64,000 nucleotides of DNA from Pelomonas sp. Root1237 (GCF_001425055.1 NZ_LMDK01000012.1:248001-312000); one strand, 5' to 3'; counted from the first letter of the stretch, positions 9,221 through 24,447 are shown. The notes: generated by a model from the letters alone, not told the origin. Made by a program: numbers and translations.

Positions 9221-10738
9221 ATGCCCATTCGAAATCTGTTGCCCCGAGTCCTGGGCACTGCCTGCCTGGCCCTCGGGCTCGCATCGTCCGCGCTTGCGCA
9301 AACCACCCTGGCCCTGCCGCAACCGGCCCTCAAACGCGGCGTGAACGCGCTGGGCTATGACCCGCTCTGGAGCGAGCCGGCCAAGGCGCGCTTCCAGCTG
9401 CGCCATATGCAGGCCATCCGCGATGGTGGCTTCGACCATGTGCGCCTGAACCTGCATGCCTTCGAGCACATGGACGCCGAAGGCCGCTTGTCGACGGCTT
9501 GGCTGAAGACGCTGGACGAGATGACAGCCGCGGCGCTGAGCGCGGGCCTGCAGGTCATCCTGGACCAGCACAACTTCAACGACTGCGCCAAGGAGATCGA
9601 CAAGTGCCGGACGCGACTCAAGGCCTTCTGGCGCCAAATCGCCCCGCGCTACAAGGACGCGCCCGACGCGGTGCTGTTCGAGATCCTGAACGAGCCCAAC
9701 GGCGCGGCCGACGCGGTATGGAACGACATGCTGGCCGAGAACCTGGCCATCATCCGCGAGACCAACCCGAAGCGCCGCGTCGTCGTCGGGCCGAAGTTCT
9801 GGAACTCGCTGGATCAGCTCGACACCCTGAAGCTGCCCGAGTCCGACCGCAACCTGGTCGTGACCTTCCATTACTACACGCCCATGGAGTTCACCCACCA
9901 GGGCGCGTCATGGACGCCGCAGTTCCAGAAGCTGTCCGGCGTGACCTGGGGCACGGCCGCCGAGCTGGACAAGCTCAAGCAGGACTTTGACCGCGTCAAG
10001 GCCTGGAGCCAGCGCACCGGCCGGCCGATTCTGCTGGGCGAGTTCGGTGCCCTGGAGACGGCGGGCATGGCGCAGCGCGTGGCCTGGACTGCGGCGGTCG
10101 CCCGAGCTGCCGAGGCGCGCAGCTTCGGTTGGAGTTATTGGCAGTTCGACTCAGACTTCGTCGTCTGGGACATGCAGGCAGACGGCTGGGTCCGACCCAT
10201 TCTGGGTGCCCTCGTGCCGGCACCCGGCGCGTCGACACCCCAGGTGGCGCGCGGCGGTGACCCCGCGTTGGATCACCTGATCAATTCAGCCAAGGTCAGT
10301 GCCTGGTCGGTCTATGGCGAGGGCCAATCCACACAGCAGGTGGCTTGCGAGGCCTCGGGCAAGACCTGCCTGCGCGTCGACCTGCAGGGCAAGCGCGCCA
10401 ACGTCTGGGACAACGGCGTGATCACGCCCATCACCGGCGAGATCCGCAAGGGCGACAAGCTGCAGGTGCTCATGTGGATGCGGCTGGATACGGACGACGC
10501 CAAGGCCAAGGTCAGCGTGCCCATCTCGCTGCAACTGAATGCAGCGCCCTACACGGCCCTGCTGTCCAGTGTGGCCACGCTGACCAACAAGCTGGAGCCC
10601 GTGGTGCTGAACGGCACAGTCCAAGAAAACCAAGCTGCAGGCACGGTGATGCTGTCGGCGCACGTCGGGCAGGTGGGCCAGCCGATCATTGTGAGCGCAC
10701 CCTTTGTGTTGAAGAACTTCAAGCCGGGCGCCCAATAA
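9221..10738 (+). CDS. exported glycoside hydrolase family 5 (endoglucanase-like) with C-terminal beta domain
   Basis: 505 residues. Signal peptide of about 27 residues (MPIRNLLPRVLGTACLALGL, cleaved near SALAQ). The GH5 barrel spans about 30-340: substrate-subsite motif FDHVRLNLH, acid/base E158 in ILNEPNG, nucleophile E274 in LLGEFGALE. These match cellulases and related beta-glycanases, so a secreted enzyme acting on beta-1,4-linked glucan or mannan is likely; exact specificity cannot be read. The last 150 residues form a separate segment resembling a jelly-roll carbohydrate-binding module (WSVYGEGQSTQQVACEA onward). ATG 9221 follows ACAGGAGACAAGCCAGC, a good ribosome site. Single-gene unit. 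Confidence 0.9.
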   Translation: MPIRNLLPRVLGTACLALGLASSALAQTTLALPQPALKRGVNALGYDPLWSEPAKARFQLRHMQAIRDGGFDHVRLNLHAFEHMDAEGRLSTAWLKTLDEMTAAALSAGLQVILDQHNFNDCAKEIDKCRTRLKAFWRQIAPRYKDAPDAVLFEILNEPNGAADAVWNDMLAENLAIIRETNPKRRVVVGPKFWNSLDQLDTLKLPESDRNLVVTFHYYTPMEFTHQGASWTPQFQKLSGVTWGTAAELDKLKQDFDRVKAWSQRTGRPILLGEFGALETAGMAQRVAWTAAVARAAEARSFGWSYWQFDSDFVVWDMQADGWVRPILGALVPAPGASTPQVARGGDPALDHLINSAKVSAWSVYGEGQSTQQVACEASGKTCLRVDLQGKRANVWDNGVITPITGEIRKGDKLQVLMWMRLDTDDAKAKVSVPISLQLNAAPYTALLSSVATLTNKLEPVVLNGTVQENQAAGTVMLSAHVGQVGQPIIVSAPFVLKNFKPGAQ

Positions 10739-10740
10739 AA

Positions 10741-10765
10741 AAGGAGCCGCGTCAGCAGGCTCCTT
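10741..10765 (-). terminator. terminator of the BI-1/YccA gene (reads on minus strand)
   Basis: AAGGAGCC (10741-10748) pairs with GGCTCCTT (10758-10765). Read on the minus strand the stem is followed by a run of six T and ATTGG, a good terminator for the gene ending at 10926. On the plus strand the tail is poor, though it may also slow polymerase leaving the hydrolase gene. Confidence 0.7.
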
Positions 10766-10815
10766 CATCAGGCGGCCGCCGTGGAACCGGCTTTGCCGGG
10801 CCACTGGCGGCTGCC

Positions 10816-10917
10816 AAGGCCTGAGGCCTTGTCCTTCGCCAGGCACAAACAGTCCTCAGGACTGTTTCTGTCCGGGCTCAGCCCCCTTGAGGGGGAGGCG
10901 CAAAGCGCCTCCGGGGG
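10816..10917. repeat. cluster of short perfect hairpins (intergenic repeat type)
   Basis: Four hairpins follow each other: AAGGCC/GGCCTT (10816-10830); AAACAGTCCT/AGGACTGTTT around one base (10847-10867); CCCCC/GGGGG (10882-10895); and GGAGGCGC-AAA-GCGCCTCC (10894-10912), closed by GGGGG (10913-10917), which can instead pair with the CCCCC at 10882. Such GC-rich stem clusters between genes are typical dispersed intergenic repeats in Burkholderiales. It sits eight bases beyond the YccA-family stop. Confidence 0.6.
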
Positions 10918-10925
10918 TGAGTCAA

Positions 10926-11618
10926 TCAGTCGCGCTCGCCGCCGAAGATGCCGAGCAGCGACAGCAGGCTCTGGAACACGTTGTAGAGGTCCAGGTAGAT
11001 GGCCAGCGTGGCGGAGATGTAGTTGGTCTCGCCGCCGTCAATGACGCGCTTGATGTCATACAGCAGGAAGGCCGAGAACACGCCCAGCATCAGCACCAGG
11101 ATGGTCAGCATCAGCGCTGACGACTGCAGGAAGATGTTGGCGATGCCGGCGACCATCAGCACGATCGCGCCAACGACCAGGAATTTGCCCATGGACGACA
11201 GGTCGCGCTTGATGATGGTGGACAGGCTGGCCATCGCGAAGAAGATCGCTGCCGTGCCGCCGAAGGCCGTCATGATCAAGCTGGAACCGTTGCGGTAGCC
11301 CAGCACCTGTGCAATCAGCCGCGACAGCATCAGGCCCATGAAGAAGGTGAAGCCCAGCAGGGCTGCGACGCCCATGCTGCTGTTCTTGGTCTTTTCGACG
11401 ACGAACATCAGGCCGAAGGCGCCGATGAAGAAGACCAGCGTGCTGATGCCGAAGCCCATCTTGGCCATGAAGCCGGTGGATACGCCGATCCAGGCACCCA
11501 GCACCGTAGGCACCAGCGACAGGGCGAGCAGCCAATAGGTGTTGCGCAGTACGCGCTGCCGGTCAACAGCCAGGCCGTTGCCGGCATGGCCGTAAGAGGT
11601 TTGCAGACTGTCGTTCAT
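10926..11618 (-). CDS. BI-1/YccA-family inner-membrane protein
   Basis: 230 residues with about seven hydrophobic segments after a polar N-terminus ending in VLRNTYWLLALSLVPTVLG. The pattern and motifs (LYNVFQSLL near the C-terminus, an FSAFLLYDIKRVIDGGETNY stretch) are those of the Bax inhibitor-1 family. In E. coli, YccA is an FtsH substrate and modulator and YbhL a BI-1 homologue; others in the family leak calcium. Both FtsH and this protein are encoded in the window but not together. GGAG lies 10 bases upstream of the ATG. Single-gene unit with its own terminator. Confidence 0.9.
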   Translation of the reverse strand: MNDSLQTSYGHAGNGLAVDRQRVLRNTYWLLALSLVPTVLGAWIGVSTGFMAKMGFGISTLVFFIGAFGLMFVVEKTKNSSMGVAALLGFTFFMGLMLSRLIAQVLGYRNGSSLIMTAFGGTAAIFFAMASLSTIIKRDLSSMGKFLVVGAIVLMVAGIANIFLQSSALMLTILVLMLGVFSAFLLYDIKRVIDGGETNYISATLAIYLDLYNVFQSLLSLLGIFGGERD

Positions 11619-11706
11619 GACGATGCTCCGGAGGCAAAAGGACCGAGGGAATTCTAGGCTCCCGCTGGGCCGCTACATTGGGGTCTATCCCCCGGAAAGC
11701 AAGACC

Positions 11707-12108
11707 ATGAAACAGCAATCTCAACTCGAACTCGCAGACGTCAAGCGCATCGCCGCCGCAGCGGAGGCCCATGCAGTCAGCAAGGGCTGGGCGGTGTCCA
11801 TCGCCATCGTCGACGCCGGCGGCCACCTGCTGTGGCTGCAACGCCTGGATGGCGCCGCGCCCAGCTCGGCGATGTTTGCGCCGGCCAAGGCGCACACGTC
11901 GGCCTTGGGCCGGCGCGAATCCAAGATTTACGAGGACATGATCAACGGCGGGCGGCAGTCCTTCCTCAGCGTGCCCGGCATGCACGGCCTGCTGGAGGGC
12001 GGCGTGCCCATCCTCGTTGACGGGCAGTGCGTGGGCGCCGTCGGCGTCAGCGGTGTGAAGTCCAGCGAGGATGCCGAGATCGCCAAGGCTGGTATTTCGG
12101 CACTCTGA
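11707..12108 (+). CDS. GlcG/HbpS-family heme-binding-like protein
   Basis: 133 residues from the ATG at 11707 (MKQQSQLELADVKRIAAAAE); an upstream in-frame ATG at 11617 belongs to the divergent gene's leader. The sequence AIVDAGGHLLWLQRLDGA, then FAPAKAHTSALGRRES, and GGVPILVDGQCVGAVGVSG are diagnostic of the GlcG/HbpS (PduO C-terminal-like) family. Members bind heme or corrinoid, or have unknown roles in glycolate and aldehyde metabolism. No metabolic partner gene is adjacent. The function remains unassigned. Confidence 0.85.
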   Translation: MKQQSQLELADVKRIAAAAEAHAVSKGWAVSIAIVDAGGHLLWLQRLDGAAPSSAMFAPAKAHTSALGRRESKIYEDMINGGRQSFLSVPGMHGLLEGGVPILVDGQCVGAVGVSGVKSSEDAEIAKAGISAL

Positions 12109-12178
12109 AGCGGCACTTCGAGGCGCCACGAAGCCGTCGCAAGGCGGTCGCGAAGCCTCCGTACTAACCCCAGTCGGC

Positions 12179-12204
12179 TATACTCGATGGGTTTACCTGA
12201 ACCC
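12179..12204 (+). promoter_or_regulatory. carA leader: -10-like hexamer and hairpin
   Basis: TATACT (12179-12184) is the best -10 in the 191-base carA upstream region, followed by a hairpin GGGTT/AACCC (12189-12204). Transcription from here would give a leader of over 100 bases before GTG 12300, enough for attenuation or start-site switching control. No -35 close to consensus is seen at 16-18 bases. Confidence 0.35.
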
Positions 12205-12299
12205 ACTTGCTGCCCGGCGAAAACCTTGTTGGTTTCCTCAAATTGACCCGTCTTCGGCCGGGTTGATGCTGGGCACGCGCCCCATTTGCGGAGACCCTT

Positions 12300-13460
<1,161 letters not shown>

Positions 13461-13470
13461 GGAGCCCCCC

Positions 13471-14112
13471 ATGTTCGGCATCACCGACCTCGGCACCTTC
13501 CTCGCGGCGGCGACCTTCATCATCCTGCTGCCCGGGCCCAACTCGATCTACGTGCTGTCCGTTGCTGCTCAGCGCGGCGTGCGTACCGGCTATGGGGCGG
13601 CCTGCGGTGTGTTCGTTGGCGACACGCTGCTGATGACTGCGGCTGCCGCTGGCGGCGCGTCGCTGCTGATGGCCAGCCCGCAGATCTTCTTTGTCGTGAA
13701 GATGGTCGGCGCGATCTACCTCGGCTGGATCGGCATTCAGCTGCTGCGCGGCGCGATGCGCACGTGGCGCGGTGAGGCCAGCACGGACGAGGCGCCGCGC
13801 CTCGTCGACGCGAGCCAGCCGTTCAAGAAGGCCCTGGTCGTCAGCCTGCTGAACCCCAAGGCCATCGCCTTCCTGCTGTCCTTCTTCATCCAGTTCGTCG
13901 ACCCGGCCTATCCGCATCCGGCGCTGACCTTCCTGATCCTGGGAAGCATCATCCAGGTGCTGAGTTTCATCTATCTCTCGACGCTGATCTTTGCCGGCGC
14001 CCGCCTGGCCGCCGCCTTCCGCGCGCGCCGCCGGCTGTCCAGCACTGCCAACGCCAGCGTCGGCGCACTTTTCGTTGGGTTCGGGGCCAAGCTGGCCACG
14101 GCCACTCTCTAA
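13471..14112 (+). CDS. LysE/RhtB-family exporter (LeuE-like)
   Basis: 213 residues with about six transmembrane segments. The family signature [17 protein letters not shown] is at about 19-35, with [18 protein letters not shown] in the fourth or fifth helix. RhtB proteins export amino acids or their analogues; the overall wording is closest to leucine exporters (LeuE), but substrate cannot be proven from sequence. The ATG at 13471 follows GAGGAGCCCCCC. It is 10 bases after carA and 10 bases before carB, so it must be transcribed with both carbamoyl-phosphate synthase genes. Confidence 0.9.
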   Translation: MFGITDLGTFLAAATFIILLPGPNSIYVLSVAAQRGVRTGYGAACGVFVGDTLLMTAAAAGGASLLMASPQIFFVVKMVGAIYLGWIGIQLLRGAMRTWRGEASTDEAPRLVDASQPFKKALVVSLLNPKAIAFLLSFFIQFVDPAYPHPALTFLILGSIIQVLSFIYLSTLIFAGARLAAAFRARRRLSSTANASVGALFVGFGAKLATATL

Positions 14113-14122
14113 GCAGACCGCC

Positions 14123-17401
<3,279 letters not shown>

Positions 17402-17416
17402 ACTACAGCCCATCGA

Positions 17417-17462
17417 TTCCGCCGCAGCAGCCCGACCGGGCCGCAGCGGCGGAACTCTTTTT
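17417..17462 (+). terminator. terminator downstream of carB
   Basis: TTCCGCCGC (17417-17425) pairs with GCGGCGGAA (17446-17454), with an inner GC-rich hairpin, followed by CTCTTTTT. It lies between the carB stop and the greA ATG at 17481, so greA needs its own promoter or read-through. Confidence 0.65.
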
Positions 17463-17480
17463 GCCCATTGAGTTTTTGCC

Positions 17481-17957
17481 ATGACGACCATTCCCCTGAC
17501 CAAGCGCGGCGCCGAGTCGCTCAAAGCCGAGCTGCACCGACTCAAGACCGTCGAACGTCATGCCGTCGTCCAGGCAATTGCCGAAGCGCGTGCCCAGGGT
17601 GACCTGAGCGAGAACGCCGAGTACGACGCAGCCAAGGACAAGCAGGGCTTCATCGAAGGCCGCATCCTCGAGATCGAAGGCAAACTCGCGGCGGCGCAGA
17701 TCATCGATCCCTCGACGCTGGACGCTGGCGGTCGCGTGGTGTTCGGCGCAACGGTGGACCTGGAAGAAGAAGCCAGCGGCACCGAAGTGACCTACCAGAT
17801 CACAGGTGACGACGAGGCCGACATCAAGCATGGCCGCATCTCGGTCGGCTCGCCGATCGCCCGCGCCCTGATCGGCAAGGAGGCCGGTGATGTCGCCGAA
17901 GTGCAGGCCCCCGGCGGCATCAAGCGCTACGAAATCGTCGAAGTGCGCTACGAGTGA
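17481..17957 (+). CDS. greA: transcription elongation factor GreA
   Basis: 158 residues, the standard length. GreA stimulates cleavage of backtracked RNA in RNA polymerase. The N-terminal coiled coil contains [20 protein letters not shown] with the acidic tip residues; the C-terminal FKBP-like domain contains [17 protein letters not shown] and [15 protein letters not shown]. The stop TGA overlaps the ATG of the following membrane protein by one base, implying translational coupling. Confidence 0.97.
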   Translation: MTTIPLTKRGAESLKAELHRLKTVERHAVVQAIAEARAQGDLSENAEYDAAKDKQGFIEGRILEIEGKLAAAQIIDPSTLDAGGRVVFGATVDLEEEASGTEVTYQITGDDEADIKHGRISVGSPIARALIGKEAGDVAEVQAPGGIKRYEIVEVRYE

Positions 17958-18400
17958 TGTTCGCTCGGCTCCAAGCCCTGCTGGCCGCCCTCTGGGGCGG
18001 CTTTTTGCTGTGTGTGGCCTTCGCTGCGGCGCCCAGCGCCTTCGCGGTGTTGGAGCGCGCCCAGGCCGGTGCTTTCGTCGCACGCGTGTTTGCGATCGAG
18101 GCGCAGGTCAGCCTGGCGTTGGGGCTGGTGCTGATGATGATCGAGCGACGCATCGCCCGTGACACCTTGGAGGGCGGGGGCGTCAGCCAACAGTTTTCAG
18201 CCCGGCTCTTGCTGCCGGTCGTGGCCCTGTTCTGCACGATTGCCGGCTACTACGGCCTGCAACCGCTGATGGCAGACGCGAAGGCCGGCGCCGGGGTCGC
18301 ATCCTTCGCGGCGCTGCATGGTGCTTCGCTCGCGTTCTTCGGCGTGAAGGGCCTGGCGGTGCTGGCCCTGGCCTGGATCAGTCCGCGACGTTCTTCTTGA
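17957..18400 (+). CDS. DUF4149-type membrane protein
   Basis: 147 residues from the ATG at 17957, which overlaps the greA stop (tgATG); a GTG three bases earlier is possible. About four hydrophobic segments: near residues 7-27, 48-62, 79-95 and 120-137. The opening LQALLAALWGGFLLCVAF and the AAPSAFAVLERAQAGAFVAR segment match the DUF4149 family of small bacterial membrane proteins, of unknown function. In Burkholderiales it regularly sits between greA and yhbY. The last 23 bases overlap the end of the convergent yhbY gene. Confidence 0.8.
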   Translation: MFARLQALLAALWGGFLLCVAFAAAPSAFAVLERAQAGAFVARVFAIEAQVSLALGLVLMMIERRIARDTLEGGGVSQQFSARLLLPVVALFCTIAGYYGLQPLMADAKAGAGVASFAALHGASLAFFGVKGLAVLALAWISPRRSS

Positions 18401-18851
18401 CGCTGGTCATGCGGCGCTTGGCGCGCTTGAGTTCGCCACCCTGGGCGACGCGCTGGTTGCCCAGCACCTTGAGTTTGGTGACCTGGGGCCGACCATTGCC
18501 GCTCTTGGAGAATTTGACGATCTTGACCACGCGCGGGCCGGGCCGGGCGTCGGTGCGCTCGGCGGCTGCCTTCTCCGGAATCGGCCGCCACAGCACCAGC
18601 AGCTTGCCGATGTGCTGGATGGGCGCGGCGTTCAGCTCGTCGCAGAGCTGGGCGAACATGGCTTCGCGCGCAGCGCGGTCGTCGCCCAGCACCCGCACCT
18701 TGATCAGGCCATGAGCCTTCAGCGCCAGGTCCACTTCCTTCACGACGGCGGGGGTCAGGCCATCGCCGCCGATCATCACGACCGGGTCGAGATGGTGGGC
18801 GTCGGAGCGTTTGTCCTTGCGCTGGGCAGGGGTCAGGATGATTTGAGGCAT
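18378..18851 (-). CDS. yhbY: YhbY/CRS1-YhbY family RNA-binding protein
   Basis: 157 residues. The CRM domain occupies about 1-95: [20 protein letters not shown], the loop [16 protein letters not shown], then [20 protein letters not shown]. coli YhbY associates with pre-50S particles. The roughly 60-residue C-terminal tail is rich in Lys and Arg, longer than in the 97-residue E. coli protein, and probably binds RNA. It is divergent from rlmE (20 bases between start codons), coupling two ribosome-maturation genes. Confidence 0.9.
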   Translation of the reverse strand: MPQIILTPAQRKDKRSDAHHLDPVVMIGGDGLTPAVVKEVDLALKAHGLIKVRVLGDDRAAREAMFAQLCDELNAAPIQHIGKLLVLWRPIPEKAAAERTDARPGPRVVKIVKFSKSGNGRPQVTKLKVLGNQRVAQGGELKRAKRRMTSVKKNVAD

Positions 18852-18856
18852 CCCCG

Positions 18857-18871
18857 TATTATCCCGTAGGC
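18857..18871 (+). promoter_or_regulatory. -10 element close to the rlmE start
   Basis: TATTAT (18857-18862) ends nine bases before the rlmE ATG at 18872, leaving room for almost no 5' leader and no ribosome site. The divergent yhbY gene starts at 18851, so its promoter must overlap this one or lie within rlmE. Confidence 0.4.
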
Positions 18872-19546
18872 ATGAAAACTCAAACCAAAAGCAAGAAGCT
18901 CAACAAGGCGTGGTTGAACAACCATGTCTCGGATCCCTATGTGCAGCAGGCGCAGAAGGACGGCTACCGCTCGCGCGCGGCCTACAAGCTCAAGGAAATC
19001 GACGAGGAACTGAAGCTGATCCGCCCGGGCCAGATCGTCGTCGACCTGGGTGCCACGCCCGGTGCCTGGAGCCAATATCTGCGCCGCCGGTTCGCGCCCA
19101 CGGAGGCGGGGCGGGGCGGGGCGGCGGTGGGGCAGCTCAACGGCAGCATCATTGCGCTGGACGTGCTGGAGTTCGAACCCATCGAGGGCGTGCAGTTCAT
19201 TCAGGGCGATTTTCAGGAGGACGCGGTGCTGGCAGAGCTGGAGGCGGCTCTGGCCGGCCGTCCGGTGGACGTCGTCGTGTCGGACATGGCGCCCAATATG
19301 TCGGGTATTGCGTCCACCGATGCCGCCCGCATCTCCGGCCTGGTCGAGCTGGCCGTCGATTTCGCCAGCAGCCACCTCAAGCCCGAGGGCGCGCTGGTGG
19401 CCAAGGTCTTCCATGGCAGCGGCTACGACGAGCTCGTGAACCTCTTCAAAACACATTTCAAGGTCTTCAAGGTCGTGAAGCCCAAAGCCTCCCGCATCCG
19501 CTCTTCCGAGACATTCTTGGTGGGCATGGGACTGAAAAACCGCTGA
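18872..19546 (+). CDS. rlmE: 23S rRNA (uridine-2552-2'-O)-methyltransferase
   Basis: 224 residues. RlmE (FtsJ/RrmJ) methylates U2552 of 23S rRNA late in 50S assembly. The order is typical: substrate-side motif [22 protein letters not shown] motif [16 protein letters not shown]-x-x-x-N motif [12 protein letters not shown], and the catalytic lysine in [11 protein letters not shown] glycine/arginine-rich insertion ([14 protein letters not shown]) near residue 75-90 is absent from E. coli RlmE. ftsH follows after 85 bases, as in many proteobacteria. Confidence 0.96.
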   Translation: MKTQTKSKKLNKAWLNNHVSDPYVQQAQKDGYRSRAAYKLKEIDEELKLIRPGQIVVDLGATPGAWSQYLRRRFAPTEAGRGGAAVGQLNGSIIALDVLEFEPIEGVQFIQGDFQEDAVLAELEAALAGRPVDVVVSDMAPNMSGIASTDAARISGLVELAVDFASSHLKPEGALVAKVFHGSGYDELVNLFKTHFKVFKVVKPKASRIRSSETFLVGMGLKNR

Positions 19547-19631
19547 TTACAGGGGTAGGCCCCTTGCCGCCCCTAAAATCGCCCCCACTGTCCTGAAACC
19601 CGCGCTGGGCCATCAGGGCCAAGGAGTCGCA

Positions 19632-21530
<1,899 letters not shown>

Positions 21531-21544
21531 TCCCCACCCCAACG

Positions 21545-21573
21545 ACGGGCCCGGCTTCCACCGGGCCCGTTTT
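21545..21573 (+). terminator. terminator between ftsH and folP
   Basis: ACGGGCCCGG (21545-21554) pairs with CCGGGCCCGT (21561-21570) around a six-base loop, then TTT. The 10-base perfect GC stem is strong but the T run is short, so partial read-through into folP and glmM is plausible. Confidence 0.7.
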
Positions 21574-21589
21574 CCATTCCGAGCCGCCC

Positions 21590-22432
21590 ATGCATTGGCA
21601 GACCCGCCGCTTCCGCCTTGATTTGAGCCACCCGCGCGTGATGGGCATCGTCAACGTGACGCCGGATTCCTTTTCCGACGGTGGCCGGCATGACGACACC
21701 CGGACCGCCATCGCGCACTGCGAGCGCCTGGTGGCAGAAGGCGCCGACATCCTGGACATCGGTGGCGAGTCCACCCGCCCCGGCGCGCCGCGCGTCGATG
21801 CCGGCAGCGAATGGGCGCGTATCGACAAGGTGCTGGCCGCGGCGGTCACGTTAGGCGTTCCCGTTTCGGTCGACACCTACAAGCCAGACGTGATGCGCCG
21901 CGCGCTGGATGCCGGTGCGGACATCGTCAACGACGTGCAGGCCCTGCAACTGCCCGGCGCGCTGGCGGCTGTGGCCGGCAGCGGTGCGGGTGTCTGCCTG
22001 ATGCACATGCGCGGCGAGCCGGCGTCGATGATGGAGCTGGCGGTCTACGGCGATGTGGTGGCCGAGGTCGGCGCCTTTCTCGCCCAACGCGCGCAAGCTG
22101 CGCGAGATTCGGGCATCCCGGCTGATGCCGTCGCGCTGGATCCGGGTTATGGCTTTGCCAAGAGCGCCGAGCACAACCTCCAGCTGCTGGCCGGGCAGCA
22201 ACGCCTGGCCGGGCTGGGCTATCCGCTGCTGGTGGGCTGGTCGCGCAAGCGCACACTGGGCGACATCACCGGTCGGCCGGTGGACCAGCGCCTGCCGGCC
22301 AGCCTGGCCGCCGCGCTGCGGGCCGTCAGCGCAGGCGCGAACGTGATTCGTGTGCACGATGTCGCCGCCACCGTGGACGCGCTCAAGGTCTGGGCCGCGG
22401 TCGATGCGGCGACAATCCCTGCCACGAAATAA
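21590..22432 (+). CDS. folP: dihydropteroate synthase
   Basis: 280 residues. FolP joins p-aminobenzoate to hydroxymethyldihydropterin in folate synthesis and is the sulfonamide target. The two family signatures are present: [15 protein letters not shown] (about 18-32) and [14 protein letters not shown] (about 55-68). [14 protein letters not shown] and [14 protein letters not shown] are later conserved loops. folP and glmM follow ftsH in most betaproteobacteria; glmM starts 14 bases after the folP stop. Confidence 0.96.
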   Translation: MHWQTRRFRLDLSHPRVMGIVNVTPDSFSDGGRHDDTRTAIAHCERLVAEGADILDIGGESTRPGAPRVDAGSEWARIDKVLAAAVTLGVPVSVDTYKPDVMRRALDAGADIVNDVQALQLPGALAAVAGSGAGVCLMHMRGEPASMMELAVYGDVVAEVGAFLAQRAQAARDSGIPADAVALDPGYGFAKSAEHNLQLLAGQQRLAGLGYPLLVGWSRKRTLGDITGRPVDQRLPASLAAALRAVSAGANVIRVHDVAATVDALKVWAAVDAATIPATK

Positions 22433-22446
22433 GAAGGAAGAGCTCG

Positions 22447-23778
22447 ATGGCCCGCAAGTATTTTGGAACCGACGGCATTCGGGGCACGGTGGGCCAGGAC
22501 CCGATCACGCCGGACTTCATGCTGCGCCTGGGCCATGCCGTCGGTCGCGTGCTGCGCAAGACGGACGAGCGGCCCACGGTGCTGATCGGCAAGGACACGC
22601 GCATCTCGGGCTACATGATCGAGTCCGCACTGGAGGCCGGCTTTGCCTCGGCCGGCGTGAATGTGCTGCTGACCGGCCCGCTGCCGACCCCGGGTGTGGC
22701 CTACCTGACGCGCGCACTGCGCCTGGATCTCGGCGTCGTCATCAGCGCCTCGCACAACCCGTTTGCCGACAACGGCATCAAGTTCTTCTCGGCCAAGGGC
22801 GAGAAGCTGCCCGATGCCTGGGAGCTGGCCGTCGAAGCCTCGCTGGAAGAGGCGCCGCAGTGGGTGGATTCGGCCAACCTCGGTCGTGCCAAGCGCCTGG
22901 AAGATGCGCGCGGTCGCTACATCGAGTTCTGCAAGAACAGTTTCGGCTCGGACCTGACGCTCAAGGGGCTGAAGATCGTCGTCGACGCGGCCCACGGCGC
23001 GGCCTATCACGTCGCGCCCGATGTCTTCCATGAGCTGGGCGCAGAGGTCATCTCGATCGGCTGCAAGCCCGACGGCTTCAACATCAATGCCGGCTTCGGC
23101 GCGACAGCGCCCGGGGCCCTTGTCGAGGCTGTCAAGGCCAACGGCGCTCATTACGGCGTGGCGCTGGACGGCGACGCCGACCGGCTGCAGCTGGTGGACG
23201 CCAACGGTCGCCTCTACAACGGTGACGAACTGCTCTACGTGATGGTGGCCGACCGCCTCGCCCAAGGGCTGCGCGTGCCGGGCGCCGTCGGTACGCTGAT
23301 GACCAATATGGCCGTCGAGCTGGCGCTGCGTTCGCGCGACGTCGAGTTCGTGCGCGCCAAGGTCGGCGACCGCTATGTACTGGAAGAGTTGGCCGCGCGC
23401 GGCTGGCAGCTGGGCGGCGAGGGCTCTGGCCACCTGCTGGCGCTGGACAAGCACACCACGGGCGACGGCATCGTCAGCGCGCTGCTGGTGCTGCAGGCCG
23501 TCTGCCGCAGCGGACGCGGCCTGGCGGAGCAGTTGCAAGGCGTGGACCTGTTCCCGCAGACCTTGATCAACGTGCGCCTGGCCGCCGGCCAGGACTGGAA
23601 GAGCAGCACGCGCCTGGCCGACGAGCAGGCGGCGGTGATGGCCGAGCTGGGCAACAAGGGTCGCATCCTGATCCGCGCCTCGGGCACCGAGCCTTTGCTG
23701 CGCGTCATGGTCGAGGCCTCGGATGCCACAATCGCCCAGCGCTGTGCCCAGCGCCTGGTGGATGCTGTCTCGTCTTGA
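22447..23778 (+). CDS. glmM: phosphoglucosamine mutase
   Basis: 443 residues, the standard length. GlmM converts glucosamine 6-phosphate to glucosamine 1-phosphate for UDP-GlcNAc and peptidoglycan. The phosphoserine loop [15 protein letters not shown] puts the catalytic Ser at 102; the metal loop is DGDADR and the sugar loop EGSGH. The C-terminal phosphate-binding loop is [27 protein letters not shown] before the ATG is a strong ribosome site. A structured repeat and a terminator for the opposing gene follow. Confidence 0.97.
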   Translation: MARKYFGTDGIRGTVGQDPITPDFMLRLGHAVGRVLRKTDERPTVLIGKDTRISGYMIESALEAGFASAGVNVLLTGPLPTPGVAYLTRALRLDLGVVISASHNPFADNGIKFFSAKGEKLPDAWELAVEASLEEAPQWVDSANLGRAKRLEDARGRYIEFCKNSFGSDLTLKGLKIVVDAAHGAAYHVAPDVFHELGAEVISIGCKPDGFNINAGFGATAPGALVEAVKANGAHYGVALDGDADRLQLVDANGRLYNGDELLYVMVADRLAQGLRVPGAVGTLMTNMAVELALRSRDVEFVRAKVGDRYVLEELAARGWQLGGEGSGHLLALDKHTTGDGIVSALLVLQAVCRSGRGLAEQLQGVDLFPQTLINVRLAAGQDWKSSTRLADEQAAVMAELGNKGRILIRASGTEPLLRVMVEASDATIAQRCAQRLVDAVSS

Positions 23779-23827
23779 AACGGAGCCCCTCGTCCAGTCT
23801 CGCGCTGCTGAACGCATGCGTGCCTGA

Positions 23828-23923
23828 CCGGTCCCCCAAGGGGACGGCGATGCTTGCCGGATCGACCGGCAAGCACATCGCCAGATGCGGGCCGGCTCGG
23901 GAGCGGCCCAGCGCTCGGCCCAC
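23828..23923. repeat. 95-base structured intergenic repeat, copy 1
   Basis: This 96-base stretch is about 90% identical to 29935-30029, with six or so substitutions and one indel by eye. It folds as three consecutive hairpins: GTCCCC/GGGGAC, GCTTGCCGG/CCGGCAAGC around ATCGA, and GGGCCG/CGGCCC. It lies 49 bases past the glmM stop. Two copies in one window in the same orientation relative to the plus strand suggest a dispersed non-coding element of this genome, of the REP/MITE type. Confidence 0.75.
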
Positions 23924-23948
23924 AAAAAGGCCGCCCTGTGGCGGCCTT
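23924..23948 (-). terminator. terminator of the FAS1 lipoprotein gene (minus strand)
   Basis: On the minus strand AAGGCCGCC-ACAG-GGCGGCCTT (23948-23927) is followed by TTT. It is 20 bases past the stop of the fasciclin gene and adjoins the end of repeat copy 1. Confidence 0.8.
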
Positions 23949-23967
23949 CTGCTTGCTGGAGCCTGAT

Positions 23968-24447
23968 TTACTTCTTCGGCGGCATCAGCACGCGGTCGAC
24001 CACGTGGGCCACGCCATTGGTCGCGACGATGTCGGCCTGCTGCACGACGGCATCGTCCACCGTGACGAAGCTGCCAGCCTTGGCCAGGGCCAGCGTGGCG
24101 CCTTGGTGGGTCTTGGCGGTGCCCGGCTTCACATCGGCGGCCGCAACACGGCCATCGATGACGTGATAGCCCAGCACGGCCTTGAGCTGGGCCGGGTCAG
24201 CGGCCAGCGCTTCCATCGTCTTGGCCGGCACAGCCTTGAAGGCGTCGTCGCTGGGCGCGAAGACGGTCAGCGGACCGGCGGCACGCAGTTCGTCGGCGAG
24301 GCCGGCCTGGGCGACCAGGCGGTTGAAGGTGCTGAGCTGAGGGTCGCGGGCCAGCATCTCGGCCAGCGGCGCCGGCGCGGGGGTGGTGGCGCAGGCGACC
24401 AGCCATGCGCTGGCGGTCAACGCGATCAGGGATGTGCGACGGGTCAT
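23968..24447 (-). CDS. fasciclin (FAS1) domain lipoprotein
   Basis: 159 residues. The signal peptide ends in a lipobox with WLVAC (Cys 19), predicting a lipoprotein. A single FAS1 domain fills about residues 35-158: [34 protein letters not shown] (the H1-like motif), VLGYHVIDGRV and the closing NGVAHVVDRVLMPP (H2-like motif). FAS1 modules mediate adhesion or protein-protein contacts; single-domain bacterial forms have little-defined roles. It is divergent from pstS with 229 bases between, so it may or may not respond to phosphate. Confidence 0.9.
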   Translation of the reverse strand: MTRRTSLIALTASAWLVACATTPAPAPLAEMLARDPQLSTFNRLVAQAGLADELRAAGPLTVFAPSDDAFKAVPAKTMEALAADPAQLKAVLGYHVIDGRVAAADVKPGTAKTHQGATLALAKAGSFVTVDDAVVQQADIVATNGVAHVVDRVLMPPKK

